A DNA stretch of 64,000 nt, from contig NZ_LQPZ01000017.1 of NCBI RefSeq assembly GCF_002102395.1, positions 1-64,000 of the forward strand. Direction: 5' to 3'. Both the position numbers and the translations under genes were made by a program. Of the stretch, positions 20,921 to 30,605 are shown in pieces. Numbering within the stretch: the stretch's first letter is position 1; each line of letters opens with the position of its first letter. The notes under the pieces were generated by a model. It was given only the letters and a program-made list of their open reading frames with translations, searched no databases and was not told where the DNA came from. The DNA is from Mycolicibacillus trivialis. Its GTDB lineage: Bacteria; Actinomycetota; Actinomycetes; Mycobacteriales; Mycobacteriaceae.

Positions 20921-21292
20921 ATGAGCGCACAGTCAGGCAAGCCCGAGATCGAGTTCCCCGACGGCCCGGCACCCGCCGAGTTGGTCATCACCGACCTGGT
21001 GGTCGGCGACGGCTCCGAGGCGCGGCCCGGCGGCACCGTCGAGGTGCACTACGTCGGCGTCGAATACGACACCGGTGAGGAGTTCGACAGCTCCTGGAAC
21101 CGCGGGGAGACCATCGAATTTCCGCTCAACGGCCTCATCCAGGGCTGGCAGGACGGCATCCCGGGGATGAAGGTCGGTGGGCGCCGTCAACTGGTGATCC
21201 CGCCGGAGCAGGCCTACGGACCGGCCGGTGCCGGGCACCGGCTGTCCGGCAAGACCCTGATCTTCGTCATCGATCTGGTCGGCGCGCGCTAA
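20921..21292 (+). CDS. FKBP-type peptidyl-prolyl cis-trans isomerase
   Basis: 123-residue single FKBP domain without signal peptide, so cytoplasmic. Motifs: '[23 protein letters not shown]', '[33 protein letters not shown]' and the closing strand '[14 protein letters not shown]', with the conserved active-site aromatic and Asp positions. Likely folds or regulates cytosolic clients; no specific partner is evident. It lies directly behind gltA2 on the same strand and ends 9 bp from the convergent prrB. Confidence 0.92.
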   Translation: MSAQSGKPEIEFPDGPAPAELVITDLVVGDGSEARPGGTVEVHYVGVEYDTGEEFDSSWNRGETIEFPLNGLIQGWQDGIPGMKVGGRRQLVIPPEQAYGPAGAGHRLSGKTLIFVIDLVGAR

Positions 21293-21300
21293 CGCACACC

Positions 21301-22659
21301 TCAGCTCGGCGGCGGCAGCCGCAGCCGCAGCCGCACCCCGCCCAGCGGGCTGTTCTCCAACGCCGCGGAGCCGCCGTGCAATTCGGCCTGCTGCGCCACC
21401 AGCGCCAGCCCCAGGCCGGACCCGGAGCGCGAGGCCGACGAACCGCGGGAGAACCGCTCGAAGACCATCTGCCGCTCGGCTTCGGGCACCCCGCTGCCGT
21501 CGTCGTCGACGGTGATCTGAACCCCGTCGCGCGAACTGGTCGCCGCCAGCAGAACCCGCTGCGCGCCACCGTGTTTGACGGCGTTGGCGATGGCGTTGTC
21601 CACCGCGAGCCGCAACCCGGCGGGCAGCCCGATGATGATGCAGGTCGGCGACGGCTCCAGGGTCACCTCCAGCCCCGGGTAGACCCGCATCGCGTCGTGG
21701 GCGGCCCGGTCGAGCAACTCGGTGATGTCCACCGGGACGTGGTCGTCGGCGGTGGACAACTCGCCCTGGGCGAGCCGCTCCAGCGCGGTCAGCGTCGCCT
21801 CGATGCGGGACTGGGTGCGGATGACGTCGCCGAGCACCTCGGCGCGCTGCTCACCGGGCAACTCCAGGGTGGCCAGCACCTCCAGGTTGGTGCGCATCGC
21901 GGTCAACGGGGTGCGCAGCTCGTGGGAGGAGACCGCCGCGAAGTCCCGGGCGCTGGCCAGCGCCTCCTTGGTGCGGTCCTGCTCCGTCCAGATCCGGCCC
22001 AGCATGCCCTTGACCGCCTCGGCGATCTCCACCGCCTCGGTGGCACCGCGCACCTCCACCACCGGCTGCGCGTCGCCGGCGTCGATGAGCCGGGTCTGCT
22101 CGGCCAACCGCCGCAGCGGGCGCACCGCGAAGGTGGCCAGCACCCAGCCCAGCACGGTGGCCGCACCGATCGCGAACGCGCAGATCATGATCACCCGCCG
22201 ATGCAGGTTCGCGGTGTCGGCGATGGTGGCGTCATAGGTGGCGCCGACCGCGATCGTCATCGGCTCCGGCGCGGGCACGTCGACGGTGCGCACCCGGTAG
22301 CGCACCCCGTCGACCACCGTGTCGGCGTAGCCGATCGGCAGCGCCGGCAGCTGCACCTCCGACCGGGAGGCCACCTGGTCGCCGCGGCGTACGGTGATGA
22401 CGACGTCCTGGTCCTTGGGGGAGGACGGGATCCGGTCCAGGCCGCGCGGCAGGAACGGGATCGCGAAACCCGCCGCCTCATCGAGGCGCCGGTCCAGCCG
22501 CTCCTTGCGGTCGTTGGTGATCCCGACCCACACGATGGTCCCGACGATCAACACCACGATCGCCGCGCCCAACGCGGTCGCGAACGCCACCCGGGTCCGC
22601 AGCGACGGCGTGCGGGCGAACACCCGCGACAGCAGGCGGGGCGTTCGCGTCGCGGCCAT
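21301..22659 (-). CDS. prrB: Sensor histidine kinase PrrB
   Basis: Membrane sensor of the PrrAB system. Layout of the 452-residue protein: short cytoplasmic N-terminus, TM1 (about residues 22-42), an extracytoplasmic sensor loop of ~110 residues, TM2 ('VIMICAFAIGAATVLGWVLATF'-like segment), HAMP ('RRLAEQTRLIDAGD'), HisKA with 'SSHELRTPLTAMR' (phospho-His), and HATPase_c with N-box 'DNAIANAVKHGGA', 'DDDGSGVPEAE' and 'GSGLGLALVAQQ'. The ATG at 22659 follows the prrA stop by two bases; a GTG overlapping that stop is also possible. PrrAB is essential and links respiration and nitrogen/redox signals in mycobacteria. Confidence 0.94.
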   Translation of the reverse strand: MAATRTPRLLSRVFARTPSLRTRVAFATALGAAIVVLIVGTIVWVGITNDRKERLDRRLDEAAGFAIPFLPRGLDRIPSSPKDQDVVITVRRGDQVASRSEVQLPALPIGYADTVVDGVRYRVRTVDVPAPEPMTIAVGATYDATIADTANLHRRVIMICAFAIGAATVLGWVLATFAVRPLRRLAEQTRLIDAGDAQPVVEVRGATEAVEIAEAVKGMLGRIWTEQDRTKEALASARDFAAVSSHELRTPLTAMRTNLEVLATLELPGEQRAEVLGDVIRTQSRIEATLTALERLAQGELSTADDHVPVDITELLDRAAHDAMRVYPGLEVTLEPSPTCIIIGLPAGLRLAVDNAIANAVKHGGAQRVLLAATSSRDGVQITVDDDGSGVPEAERQMVFERFSRGSSASRSGSGLGLALVAQQAELHGGSAALENSPLGGVRLRLRLPPPS

Positions 22660-22661
22660 GG

Positions 22662-23372
22662 TCACTGCATGCGCAGCACGAACCCCACACCCCGCACGGT
22701 GTGCAGCAGCCGCGGTGCGCCCCCGGCCTCGAGTTTGCGGCGCAGGTACCCGATGAAGACGTCGACGACGTTGGTGTCGGCGGCGAAGTCGTAGCCCCAC
22801 ACCAGCTCCAGCAGCTGGGCTCGCGACAACACCGCGGTCTTGTGCTCGGCCAGCACCGCCAGCAGGTCGAACTCGCGTTTGGTCAGATCCACGTCCACCC
22901 CGTTGACCCGGGCGCGGCGGCCCGGGATGTCGACCTCCAGCGGGCCGACGGTGATGGTCTCCGACGACGAACTGGCCGCCGAGCCGCGCCGGCGCAGCAG
23001 CGCCCGCACCCGCGCCACCAGTTCCTTGAGCTCGAACGGCTTGACCAGGTAGTCGTCGGCGCCGGCTTCCAGCCCGGCGATCCGGTCGTCGACCGAACTG
23101 CGCGCCGAGAGCACGCAGACCGGCACGTCGTTGTCCATCGCCCGCAGCGCGGTGACCACGCTGACCCCGTCGAGCACCGGCATGTTGATGTCGAGCACGA
23201 TCGCGTCCGGGCGGGTCTCGGTGGCACTGCGCAGCGCCTCGGCCCCGTCCTTGGCCGTCGACACCTCGAACTGGAACAACCGCAGCCCCCGCTCCAGCGA
23301 GGCCAGCACGTCATCGTCGTCGTCGACAACCAGCACCCTCGGGGTGTTCCCGCCTGCATCCATGCCGCCCAT
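22662..23372 (-). CDS. prrA: Response regulator PrrA (OmpR family)
   Basis: DNA-binding regulator phosphorylated by PrrB. 236 residues: receiver domain with the acidic patch 'VVDDDDDV', phospho-acceptor D61 in '[12 protein letters not shown]', the switch Ser in '[10 protein letters not shown]' and Lys in '[11 protein letters not shown]'; then a winged helix ending '[15 protein letters not shown]'. The start at 23372 ('MGGMDAGG') is preferred to Met4 because it gives the M. tuberculosis N-terminus and length. Highly conserved compared with Rv0903c. Divergent from the ABC exporter pair, separated by 60 bp. Confidence 0.95.
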   Translation of the reverse strand: MGGMDAGGNTPRVLVVDDDDDVLASLERGLRLFQFEVSTAKDGAEALRSATETRPDAIVLDINMPVLDGVSVVTALRAMDNDVPVCVLSARSSVDDRIAGLEAGADDYLVKPFELKELVARVRALLRRRGSAASSSSETITVGPLEVDIPGRRARVNGVDVDLTKREFDLLAVLAEHKTAVLSRAQLLELVWGYDFAADTNVVDVFIGYLRRKLEAGGAPRLLHTVRGVGFVLRMQ

Positions 23373-23432
23373 CTTGCCTGATTGCGCCGCGTTCTCGCGG
23401 ACGGCGGGCCGACGGGTGGCAGGATCGGAACC

Positions 23433-25391
23433 TTGGAAACCGCTGCGAGCACCGAACGCCCCGACGGGGTCGGGTCGACACCGCCGGCCGTCGCCCCGGC
23501 GCCCGCGCGTTCCCGGCCGATCACCGACCTGCTGCGGCTGCTGCCCTACCTGCTGCCGTACCGGGCGCGCTGGCTGACGATGGTCGGCGTCGCCATCGTC
23601 AGCCTGGGCGCCACCGTGGCGATCCCGCTGATGACCAAGGCCGTCATCGACGGCCCGATCCGCCACCTCGACCAGCGCGGACTGTGGATCCTGGGCGCCG
23701 CGGCCACCGCCGTCGGCATCACCGAGGCGGTGCTGTGGTTCGTGCGGCGCTGGCTGGTCGCCCGCGCCACCATGGGCGTGGAGGCCGACATCCGCAAAGA
23801 CCTCTACGCCCAGCTGCAACGGCTGCCGATGTCCTTCCACGGGCGCTGGCAGTCCGGGCAGCTGCTGTCGCGGATCATGAACGACCTGGGCACCATCCGC
23901 CGGTTCATGTCCTTCGGCATGGTGTTCCTGTTGCTCAACTCGCTGCAGATCGTCGTGGTGACCACGATCCTGCTGGTGCTGTACTGGCCGCTGGGCGTGG
24001 TGGTCGCCCTGTCGGTGGCGCCGGTCGCGGCCACCGTGCGCCACTTCCAGAAGATCTACACCCGGCTGTCGCGGGCCGCCCAGGACCAGGCCGGCCAGGT
24101 CGCCACCCACGTCGAGGAGTCCGCGCTCGGGGTGCGGGTGGTGCGCTCCTTCGGCCGGGAGTCCTACGTCTACGACCGGTTCGACGCCCAGGCCGTCGAC
24201 CTCTACGACATGGAGTTGCGCAAGGTCGCCGCCAAGGCCAGGTTCTGGACCCTGCTGGAGGTCATCCCCAACCTCACCCTGATCGTGGTGCTCGGGCTCG
24301 GCGCCTACGCCGCGGGCCGCGACCTGGTCACCCTCGGCACCCTGGTCGCGTTCATCACCCTGATGCTGTCGCTGGTGTGGCCGATCGCGTCGCTGGGCTT
24401 CCTGCTGTCGATGACCCAGGAGTCGATGACCGCCGCCAACCGGGTCACCGAGATCTTCGACGCGCCCGTCGAGATCACCGACGGTCCGCGGCGCGACGTC
24501 CGGCCCGGCGGGCGGCTGGAGCTCGTCGACGTCGGCTTCCGGTTCCCCGACAGCAACCAGTGGGTGCTGCGCCACGTCACCCTCACCGTGGAAGCCGGGC
24601 AAACCCTCGCCCTCGTCGGCGCCACCGGCTCGGGCAAGACCGTGCTGGTCGGGCTGCTGTCGCGGCTTTACGACGTGACCGAGGGCCCCATCCGCATCGA
24701 CGGCGTCGACATCCGCGACCTGCCGGTGACGGCGCTGCGGAAACTGGTGGCCACCGCGTTCGAGGACCCCACCCTGTTCTCCATGTCGGTGGCCGAGAAC
24801 CTGCGGTTGGGCCGGCCCGCCGACGACCCGGCCACCGACGCGGAGGTGGCGACCGCGGTCGAGGTGGCCGCCGCCGGGTTCGTCTACGACCTCCCGTTCG
24901 GGCTGAACACCCGCATCGGCGAGCAGGGCGTCAGCCTCTCCGGCGGGCAGCGCCAGCGGCTGGCGATGGCCCGCGCCCTGCTGGCCCGCCCGCGCATCCT
25001 GGTGCTCGACGACACCCTCTCCGCCCTGGACGTGCACACCGAGGCCCGGGTCAGCGCCGCACTGCGCGACGTGCTCGGCGACCTGACCGGGGTGGTGGTG
25101 GCCCGCCGCGCCTCCACCGTGCTGCTCGCCGACCGGGTGGCGCTGCTGCAAAGCGTCGGCGACGACCCGGCCACCGTCACCCACGTCGGCAGCCACGCCG
25201 ACCTGCTGGCGAGCGTGCCCGCCTACCGCTACCTGCTGGCCGCCGACGACGAACTCGACGACGGCGCCGAACGCGACCCGGACTGGTGCGCCGCGGAGAA
25301 ACGCGACCGCCTCGACCGGGCCCAGCGGGAACGCGACGCCACCGACGCCGCGTGCGCCGAGGACGACCTGAGCGTCGCGGAGCGGCGATGA
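23433..25391 (+). CDS. ABC exporter half-transporter, degenerate-site subunit
   Basis: Membrane domain (six helices, starting '[21 protein letters not shown]') fused to a nucleotide-binding domain. Walker A 'GATGSGKT' and signature 'LSGGQRQR' are intact. The Walker B catalytic Glu, however, is Asp ('[12 protein letters not shown]') and the switch His is replaced by Arg ('[10 protein letters not shown]'), so one ATP site should be slow or non-hydrolytic. A ~45-residue charged C-terminal tail follows. The start is uncertain: a TTG at 23433 with AGGA upstream is my best choice. It overlaps the next gene by 4 nt (ATGA), so a heterodimer is near certain. Confidence 0.88.
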   Translation: METAASTERPDGVGSTPPAVAPAPARSRPITDLLRLLPYLLPYRARWLTMVGVAIVSLGATVAIPLMTKAVIDGPIRHLDQRGLWILGAAATAVGITEAVLWFVRRWLVARATMGVEADIRKDLYAQLQRLPMSFHGRWQSGQLLSRIMNDLGTIRRFMSFGMVFLLLNSLQIVVVTTILLVLYWPLGVVVALSVAPVAATVRHFQKIYTRLSRAAQDQAGQVATHVEESALGVRVVRSFGRESYVYDRFDAQAVDLYDMELRKVAAKARFWTLLEVIPNLTLIVVLGLGAYAAGRDLVTLGTLVAFITLMLSLVWPIASLGFLLSMTQESMTAANRVTEIFDAPVEITDGPRRDVRPGGRLELVDVGFRFPDSNQWVLRHVTLTVEAGQTLALVGATGSGKTVLVGLLSRLYDVTEGPIRIDGVDIRDLPVTALRKLVATAFEDPTLFSMSVAENLRLGRPADDPATDAEVATAVEVAAAGFVYDLPFGLNTRIGEQGVSLSGGQRQRLAMARALLARPRILVLDDTLSALDVHTEARVSAALRDVLGDLTGVVVARRASTVLLADRVALLQSVGDDPATVTHVGSHADLLASVPAYRYLLAADDELDDGAERDPDWCAAEKRDRLDRAQRERDATDAACAEDDLSVAERR

Positions 25392-27202
25392 GCGACACCT
25401 GGCGGGGCCGGATCGCCGACACCGAGGACCTGCCCATCGACGAGAGCCTGCCGCGCCGGCGGGAGGCCCGCCGGCTGCTGGGCGCGCTGCTGCGCCCGCA
25501 CCGCTGGCTGGTGGCGGCGCTGGCGGTGGTGGTCGTGGTGGAGAACGCCGCCCGGCTGTCGGTCCCGATGCTGGTCCAGCGCGGCATCGACAAGGGCATC
25601 CCACCGATCGTCGACGGCGGTCCGGCGACCACGCTGCTGGTCATCGTCGCGGCGGTCGGCGCCGCGGTGCTGGTCCAGGCCGCCAGCCGGATGCTGTTCC
25701 TCAACGGGGCCGGCCGGGTCGGCCAGCGGGTGCTGCTGGAGTTGCGCCGCCGCGGCTTCGCCCACTTCCAGCGCCTCGACGTGCCGTTCCATGACCGCTA
25801 CACCTCCGGGCGGGTGGTCAGCCGGCTGACCAACGACGTCGACGCCATCCAGGACCTGCTCGAGACCGGTTTCGACAGCCTGGTCTCGGCGGTGCTCACG
25901 CTGGCCGGTACCGCGGTGCTGCTGGTGGTGCTGGACTGGCGGCTCGGCCTGATGTGCCTGGCGGTGTTCCCGGTGCTGGTGGCGCTCATCGCCTGGTTCC
26001 GGTCGGAGTCCGCCCGCACCTACCGGGCGGTGCGCGAGGCCGCCGCCCTGGTGATCGTGCAGTTCGTCGAAACGATGACCGGCATCAAGGCCGTCCAGGC
26101 CTACCGCCGCGAACCCCGTAACCAGCAGATCTTCGACGACATCGCCGACCGCTACCGCGCGGTCAACGAACGCACCTTCCAGCTGCTGGCGATCTTCATG
26201 CCCGGGGTCAAACTGCTCGGCAACCTCACCACCGGGGTGGTGCTGCTCTACGGCGGCTGGCGGGTCCTCGAGGGGCAGATGACCATCGGCACGCTGACCG
26301 CGTTCCTGCTCTACCTGCGGATGTTCTTCGAACCGATGCAGGAGATCAGCCAGTTCTTCAACACCTTCCAGTCCGCGGCCTCCGCACTGGAGAAGCTGGC
26401 CGGGGTGCTCGCCCAGCGCCCGCAGGTCACCGATCCGCGCGACCCGGTGCCGCTGGATCGGGCCACCGGCGCGGTGCACTTCGAGCGGGTGCGGTTCGGC
26501 TATCTGCCCGACCGCCCGGTGCTGCCCGAGCTGAACCTGCACGTGCCCGCCGGGCAGACCGTCGCGCTGGTGGGCGCCACCGGCGCGGGCAAGACCACCG
26601 TCGCCAAGCTGATCGCCCGGTTCTACGACCCCACCGCCGGCGTGGTGCGCCTCGACGGCATCGACCTGACCCGGCTGGCCCAGGCCGACCTGCGCCGCAA
26701 CGTGGTGATGGTCACCCAGGAGAACTTCATGTTCACCGGCACCGTCGCCGACAACATCCGCTTCGGCCGGCCCGACGCCACCGACGCGGACATCCGCCGT
26801 GCCGCCGAGGAGGTGGGCGCAGCAGCGTTCATCGCCGAACTGCCCGACGGCTACGCCACCGACGTGGCCACCCGCGGCGGGCGGCTCTCCGCCGGCCAGC
26901 GTCAACTCATCGCGTTCGCCCGGGCGTTCCTGGCCGACCCGGCGGTGCTCATCCTCGACGAGGCCACCTCGGCGTTGGACATCCCCAGCGAGCGGCTGGT
27001 GCAGCGGGCGCTGCGCACCGTGCTGGCCGAACGCACCGCGCTGGTGATCGCCCACCGGCTGTCCACCGTCGAGATCGCCGACCGGGTGCTGGTGCTCGAT
27101 GACGGGCGCATCGTCGAGGACGGCGCCCCGGCCGACCTGATCGCGCGCGGCGAGTCCCGCTACGCCGCGCTGCACCGGGTGTGGAGCGAATCGCTGCAGT
27201 AG
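25388..27202 (+). CDS. ABC exporter half-transporter, canonical Walker B subunit
   Basis: 604-residue half-transporter: TM domain (residues ~35-320), then NBD with Walker A 'GATGAGKT', Walker B '[12 protein letters not shown]' (catalytic Glu present) and switch 'VIAHRLSTV'. Its signature is 'LSAGQRQL', the variant that would complete the partner's degenerate ATP site. This asymmetry matches heterodimeric multidrug exporters of the TM287/288 and BmrCD type (established family knowledge). Substrate unknown. Translationally coupled to the preceding subunit; the only nearby regulator is prrA, transcribed away from it. Confidence 0.9.
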   Translation: MSDTWRGRIADTEDLPIDESLPRRREARRLLGALLRPHRWLVAALAVVVVVENAARLSVPMLVQRGIDKGIPPIVDGGPATTLLVIVAAVGAAVLVQAASRMLFLNGAGRVGQRVLLELRRRGFAHFQRLDVPFHDRYTSGRVVSRLTNDVDAIQDLLETGFDSLVSAVLTLAGTAVLLVVLDWRLGLMCLAVFPVLVALIAWFRSESARTYRAVREAAALVIVQFVETMTGIKAVQAYRREPRNQQIFDDIADRYRAVNERTFQLLAIFMPGVKLLGNLTTGVVLLYGGWRVLEGQMTIGTLTAFLLYLRMFFEPMQEISQFFNTFQSAASALEKLAGVLAQRPQVTDPRDPVPLDRATGAVHFERVRFGYLPDRPVLPELNLHVPAGQTVALVGATGAGKTTVAKLIARFYDPTAGVVRLDGIDLTRLAQADLRRNVVMVTQENFMFTGTVADNIRFGRPDATDADIRRAAEEVGAAAFIAELPDGYATDVATRGGRLSAGQRQLIAFARAFLADPAVLILDEATSALDIPSERLVQRALRTVLAERTALVIAHRLSTVEIADRVLVLDDGRIVEDGAPADLIARGESRYAALHRVWSESLQ

Positions 27203-27226
27203 GCGGCGGTGGCGTTCCGGCCGGCG

Positions 27227-28696
27227 TCAGCGAAGCCCGATGCGCCGGTAGCGCCGCAGCCGGGAAGCCATCCGCTCCTGCTCCGGCCGGACGCGCACCG
27301 CGGCGAGTTCGGCGGCGACGGCCCGGGAGAGCCGCTTGACGAAATCGATCGGCTCGTCGGCGGCGTCGGGCCGCTCCGGCACGATCGCATCGACGATCCC
27401 GGCGGCCAGCAGGTCCGTCGCGCGGACCCCCTGCTGCTGCGCCAGTTCCGGTGCGTGCTCGGTGTCGCGGTAGACGATCGCGCTGGCCCCCTCCGGCGGC
27501 AGCGGCGCCAGCCAGCCGTGCTGGGCGGCGAGCACCCGGTCGGCGGGCACCATCGCCAGGGCCGGGCCGCCGCTGCCCTGCCCGAGCAGCACCGACACCG
27601 TCGGCACCGGCAGCAGCACCAGGTCGGCGAGGCAGAACGCGATCTCTCCGGCCAGCCCGTCCTGCTCGGCATCCACCGACAGGGTCGGGCCGGGCGTGTC
27701 GATCACCAGCACCAGCGGCAGTCGCAGCCCGGCGGCCAGCGCCATGCCGCGGCGGGCCTCCCGCAGCGCGGCCGGGCCGGTCAACCCACGCACCCGGCGC
27801 TGCCCCAGCAGCACCGCCGGCTGCCCGGAGAACCGGGCCAGCGCCAGCAGCGTGGTGGCCGCCTCGGTGTCCCCGGTCGCCGACAGCAGCACCCGCTCGG
27901 TGGCGCCGTGCCGCAGCAGCATCCCCGCGCCCGGGCGCTCCGGGCGGCGGGTCGCCAACACCGAATCCCACGCCGGGACGTCGTCGAGTTCGGCGGCCAC
28001 CGGGGAGGCCGGCGCGGGTAGCGGCGCGTCCACGATCACCTTCAGCGCCCGCTCCAGGGTGCGGCGCAGCCAGCGCAGCGGCACCACCCCGTCGATCACG
28101 CCGTGGGCCTGCAGGTTCTCCGCGACCTGCACCCCGGACGGGAACTTCTCCCCGTAGAGGTGCTCGTAGACCCGCGGCCCGAGGAAGCCGACGAGCGCGC
28201 CGGGCTGGGCGATGGTGACATGCCCCAGCGACCCCCAGGAGGCGAACACCCCGCCGGTGGTCGGGTGACGCAGATAGACCAGGTAGGGCAGGTGGGCGCG
28301 CTTGTGCGCCTCGACCGCGGCGGTGATCTTGACCATCTGCAGGAACGCCACCGTGCCCTCCTGCATCCGGGTGCCGCCCGAGCACGGCGACGCCAGCAGC
28401 GGCAGCCGCCTGCGGGTGGCGTGTTCGACGGCGGCGGTGATCCGCTCGGCGGCGGCCACCCCGATCGAACCGGCCAGGAACCCGAACTCGCAGGCGATCA
28501 CCGCGACCGGCCGGCCGTGGACCGTGCCCTCGCCGGTCACCACCGCCTCATCCAGGCCGGTTTTCGCCCGGGCCTCGGCCAGTTCAGCGCGGTAGTCCAG
28601 GTCATCGGGCTCCGCCGGCGGCGGGGTGTCCCAGCCGGCGAAGGAACCCGCGTCCAGCACCGCGTCGATCAACTGCAGGGCACCGATTCGTTCCAC
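27227..28696 (-). CDS. accD3: Acyl-CoA carboxylase carboxyltransferase-type protein AccD3
   Basis: 489-residue member of the biotin-dependent carboxyltransferase superfamily. N-terminal half: 'GEGTVHGRPVAVIACEFGFLAGSIG' and 'LLASPCSGGTRMQEGTVAFLQM' (acyl-CoA binding, oxyanion glycines). C-terminal half: 'LPLVLVIDTPGPTLSVDAEQDG' (carboxybiotin side). It resembles fused bacterial AccD-AccA (acetyl-CoA carboxylase) more than the propionyl-type AccD5. The N-terminal zinc finger typical of E. coli AccD is not visible. Divergent from echA6 with 67 bp between starts, as in Rv0904c-Rv0905. No biotin carrier gene is near. Confidence 0.88.
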   Translation of the reverse strand: MERIGALQLIDAVLDAGSFAGWDTPPPAEPDDLDYRAELAEARAKTGLDEAVVTGEGTVHGRPVAVIACEFGFLAGSIGVAAAERITAAVEHATRRRLPLLASPCSGGTRMQEGTVAFLQMVKITAAVEAHKRAHLPYLVYLRHPTTGGVFASWGSLGHVTIAQPGALVGFLGPRVYEHLYGEKFPSGVQVAENLQAHGVIDGVVPLRWLRRTLERALKVIVDAPLPAPASPVAAELDDVPAWDSVLATRRPERPGAGMLLRHGATERVLLSATGDTEAATTLLALARFSGQPAVLLGQRRVRGLTGPAALREARRGMALAAGLRLPLVLVIDTPGPTLSVDAEQDGLAGEIAFCLADLVLLPVPTVSVLLGQGSGGPALAMVPADRVLAAQHGWLAPLPPEGASAIVYRDTEHAPELAQQQGVRATDLLAAGIVDAIVPERPDAADEPIDFVKRLSRAVAAELAAVRVRPEQERMASRLRRYRRIGLR

Positions 28697-28763
28697 ACCC
28701 CGACCCTAATAAGCTGGCACGATGAACGGCGGCGACGCGAAGCGACGAGGAGGGCGGTGCTGA

Positions 28764-29495
28764 ATGATCGGTGTGACCCGCGACGGCGATGTCACCATCC
28801 TGGAAATGCAGCGCCCGGAGCGGCGTAACGCGCTGAACTCCGAACTGGTCGGCGGGCTGCGCGAAGCGGTGGAGACCGCGGCCGCCGAGGACGTGCGGGC
28901 CATCGTGCTCACCGGCGCGGGCACCGTGTTCTGCGCCGGGGCGGACCTGTCCGGCGACGCCTTCGCCGCCGACTACCCCGACAAGCTCATCGCGCTGCAC
29001 AAGTCCATCGACGCCTTCCCGATGCCGGTCATCGCCGCCATCAACGGCCCCGCCATCGGCGCCGGGCTGCAACTGGCGATGATCTGCGACCTGCGGGTGG
29101 TCGCACCGGACGCGTTCTTCCAGTTCCCGGTCGCCAAATACGGTTTGGCCCTGGACAACTGGAGTATCCGTCGGTTGACCTCACTGGTCGGGCACGGGCG
29201 GGCGCGGGCGATGATGCTTACCGCAGAGCGGCTGCCCGCCGACGTCGCCCTACAGACCGGGATGGCCAATCGGCTGGGTGATCTGGCCGACGCCACCGCC
29301 TGGGCGCACGAGATCGCCGGGCTGGCCCCGCTGGCGCTCAAGCACGCCAAACGGGTGCTCAACGACGATGGTGCCTTCGAGGACCAGTGGCCGGTGCACA
29401 AGGAATTGTTCGACAAGGCGTGGGGCAGCCAGGACGTCATCGAGGCCCAGGTGGCGCGGGTGGAGAAGCGCCCGCCGCGGTTCCAGGGCGCGTAG
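28764..29495 (+). CDS. echA6: Enoyl-CoA hydratase-like protein EchA6
   Basis: 243-residue crotonase-fold protein. In M. tuberculosis EchA6 binds long-chain acyl-CoA and feeds fatty acids to FAS-II for mycolate synthesis rather than hydrating enoyl-CoA. The crotonase oxyanion regions are seen at 'FCAGADLSG' and '[19 protein letters not shown]'; the catalytic Glu pair of true hydratases is not evident, while '[15 protein letters not shown]' matches the EchA6 pocket region. The ATG at 28764 follows GAGGAGGGCGG. It is followed after 5 nt by the MBL gene on the same strand. Confidence 0.9.
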   Translation: MIGVTRDGDVTILEMQRPERRNALNSELVGGLREAVETAAAEDVRAIVLTGAGTVFCAGADLSGDAFAADYPDKLIALHKSIDAFPMPVIAAINGPAIGAGLQLAMICDLRVVAPDAFFQFPVAKYGLALDNWSIRRLTSLVGHGRARAMMLTAERLPADVALQTGMANRLGDLADATAWAHEIAGLAPLALKHAKRVLNDDGAFEDQWPVHKELFDKAWGSQDVIEAQVARVEKRPPRFQGA

Positions 29496-29500
29496 CGACC

Positions 29501-30601
29501 GTGTTGCGAGCAGCACTGCGGCTGACCGCGGGAACCGCCACGCTGGCGGCCGGCGGGTGGCTGATGCGGGCGCTGCACGGTGCCCCGGAGGCGCTCGGCG
29601 CCGGGCCGGGCGCGATCCGGCAGGTCGCGCAGGCCTCGCCGAACTACGTCGACGGGGCATTCGTCAACGTCGATCCGGCGTCGATCTTCGAGGCCAACCT
29701 CGAACAGCAGTGGCTGGTGCTCCGTGACCTGCTCGGCAGCCGGTCGGCCAGCCGGCCCGCCGGGGAGATCCCGCTCGCGGTCCCGGCCACCGAGGGCACC
29801 GCGGCACTGGCCGTCAGCTGGCTGGGCCACGCCACCGCGCTGGTGGAGATCGACGGCTACCGGGTGCTCACCGACCCGGTGTGGAGCGACCGCTGCTCAC
29901 CGTCGGACGTGATCGGCCCGGAGCGGCTGCACCCGCCGCCTGCGGCGCTGGACACGCTGGCCGCCCTCGACGCGATCGTCATCAGCCACGACCACTACGA
30001 CCACCTCGACATCGACGCGGTGATCGCGCTGGCCCGCACCCAGCGGGCCCCGTTCATCGTGCCGCTCGGCGTCGGCGCGCACCTGCGCCGCTGGGGCATC
30101 CCCGAACCGCGCATCGTGGAACTGGACTGGGGACAGAGCCACCGCCTCGACGAGCTCACCCTGGTCTGCACACCGGCCCGGCACTTCTCCGGCCGGTTCC
30201 TGAGCCGCAACACCACCCTGTGGGCGTCGTGGGTGCTGCGCGGGCCGCGGCACCGGGTCTTCTTCGGCGGCGACAGCGGCTACACCCGCAGCTTCGCCGA
30301 GATCGGTTCGCAGCACGGCCCGTTCGACCTGACCCTGCTGCCGATCGGGGCGTACCACCGGGCCTGGGCGGACATCCATATGAACCCCGAGGACGCGGTG
30401 CGCGCGCATCGCGACCTCACCGACGCCGGGGTGCTGCTGCCGATCCACTGGGCCACCTTCCGGCTTGCGCCGCATCCCTGGGCCGAACCGATCGAGCGGT
30501 TGCTCGACGCGGCCGGCGACATCCCGGTGGCGGTGCCCCGTCCGGGCGGGCGCGTCGAACCGGAGGCGGGCGTGCGAGCCGAGCCGTGGTGGCGGTTGTA
30601 A
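29501..30601 (+). CDS. MBL-fold hydrolase, NAPE-PLD/UlaG-like (Rv0906-like)
   Basis: 366-residue metallo-beta-lactamase-fold protein. The zinc motif 'ISHDHYDHLD' (HxHxDH) is intact, as are a downstream His in 'CTPARHFSGR', an Asp in 'FFGGDSGYTRSF' and a final His in 'PIHWATF'. The N-terminal ~20 residues are hydrophobic ('LRLTAGTATLAAGGWLM'), suggesting a membrane anchor or signal. The family includes phospholipase D-like and lactone hydrolases; the substrate is unknown. GTG start at 29501, 5 nt after echA6; the lactamase-fold lipoprotein follows 4 nt downstream, so the genes from echA6 to ctpE look like one transcription unit. Confidence 0.87.
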   Translation: MLRAALRLTAGTATLAAGGWLMRALHGAPEALGAGPGAIRQVAQASPNYVDGAFVNVDPASIFEANLEQQWLVLRDLLGSRSASRPAGEIPLAVPATEGTAALAVSWLGHATALVEIDGYRVLTDPVWSDRCSPSDVIGPERLHPPPAALDTLAALDAIVISHDHYDHLDIDAVIALARTQRAPFIVPLGVGAHLRRWGIPEPRIVELDWGQSHRLDELTLVCTPARHFSGRFLSRNTTLWASWVLRGPRHRVFFGGDSGYTRSFAEIGSQHGPFDLTLLPIGAYHRAWADIHMNPEDAVRAHRDLTDAGVLLPIHWATFRLAPHPWAEPIERLLDAAGDIPVAVPRPGGRVEPEAGVRAEPWWRL

Positions 30602-30605
30602 CCCG

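Noticed and set aside
22662..25604. 980-codon open frame on the minus strand across the first ABC subunit
   Set aside because: Only its end (prrA) is real. The rest is antisense to a motif-complete ABC transporter and has the low-complexity His/Gln/Gly/Val composition of GC-rich antisense frames.
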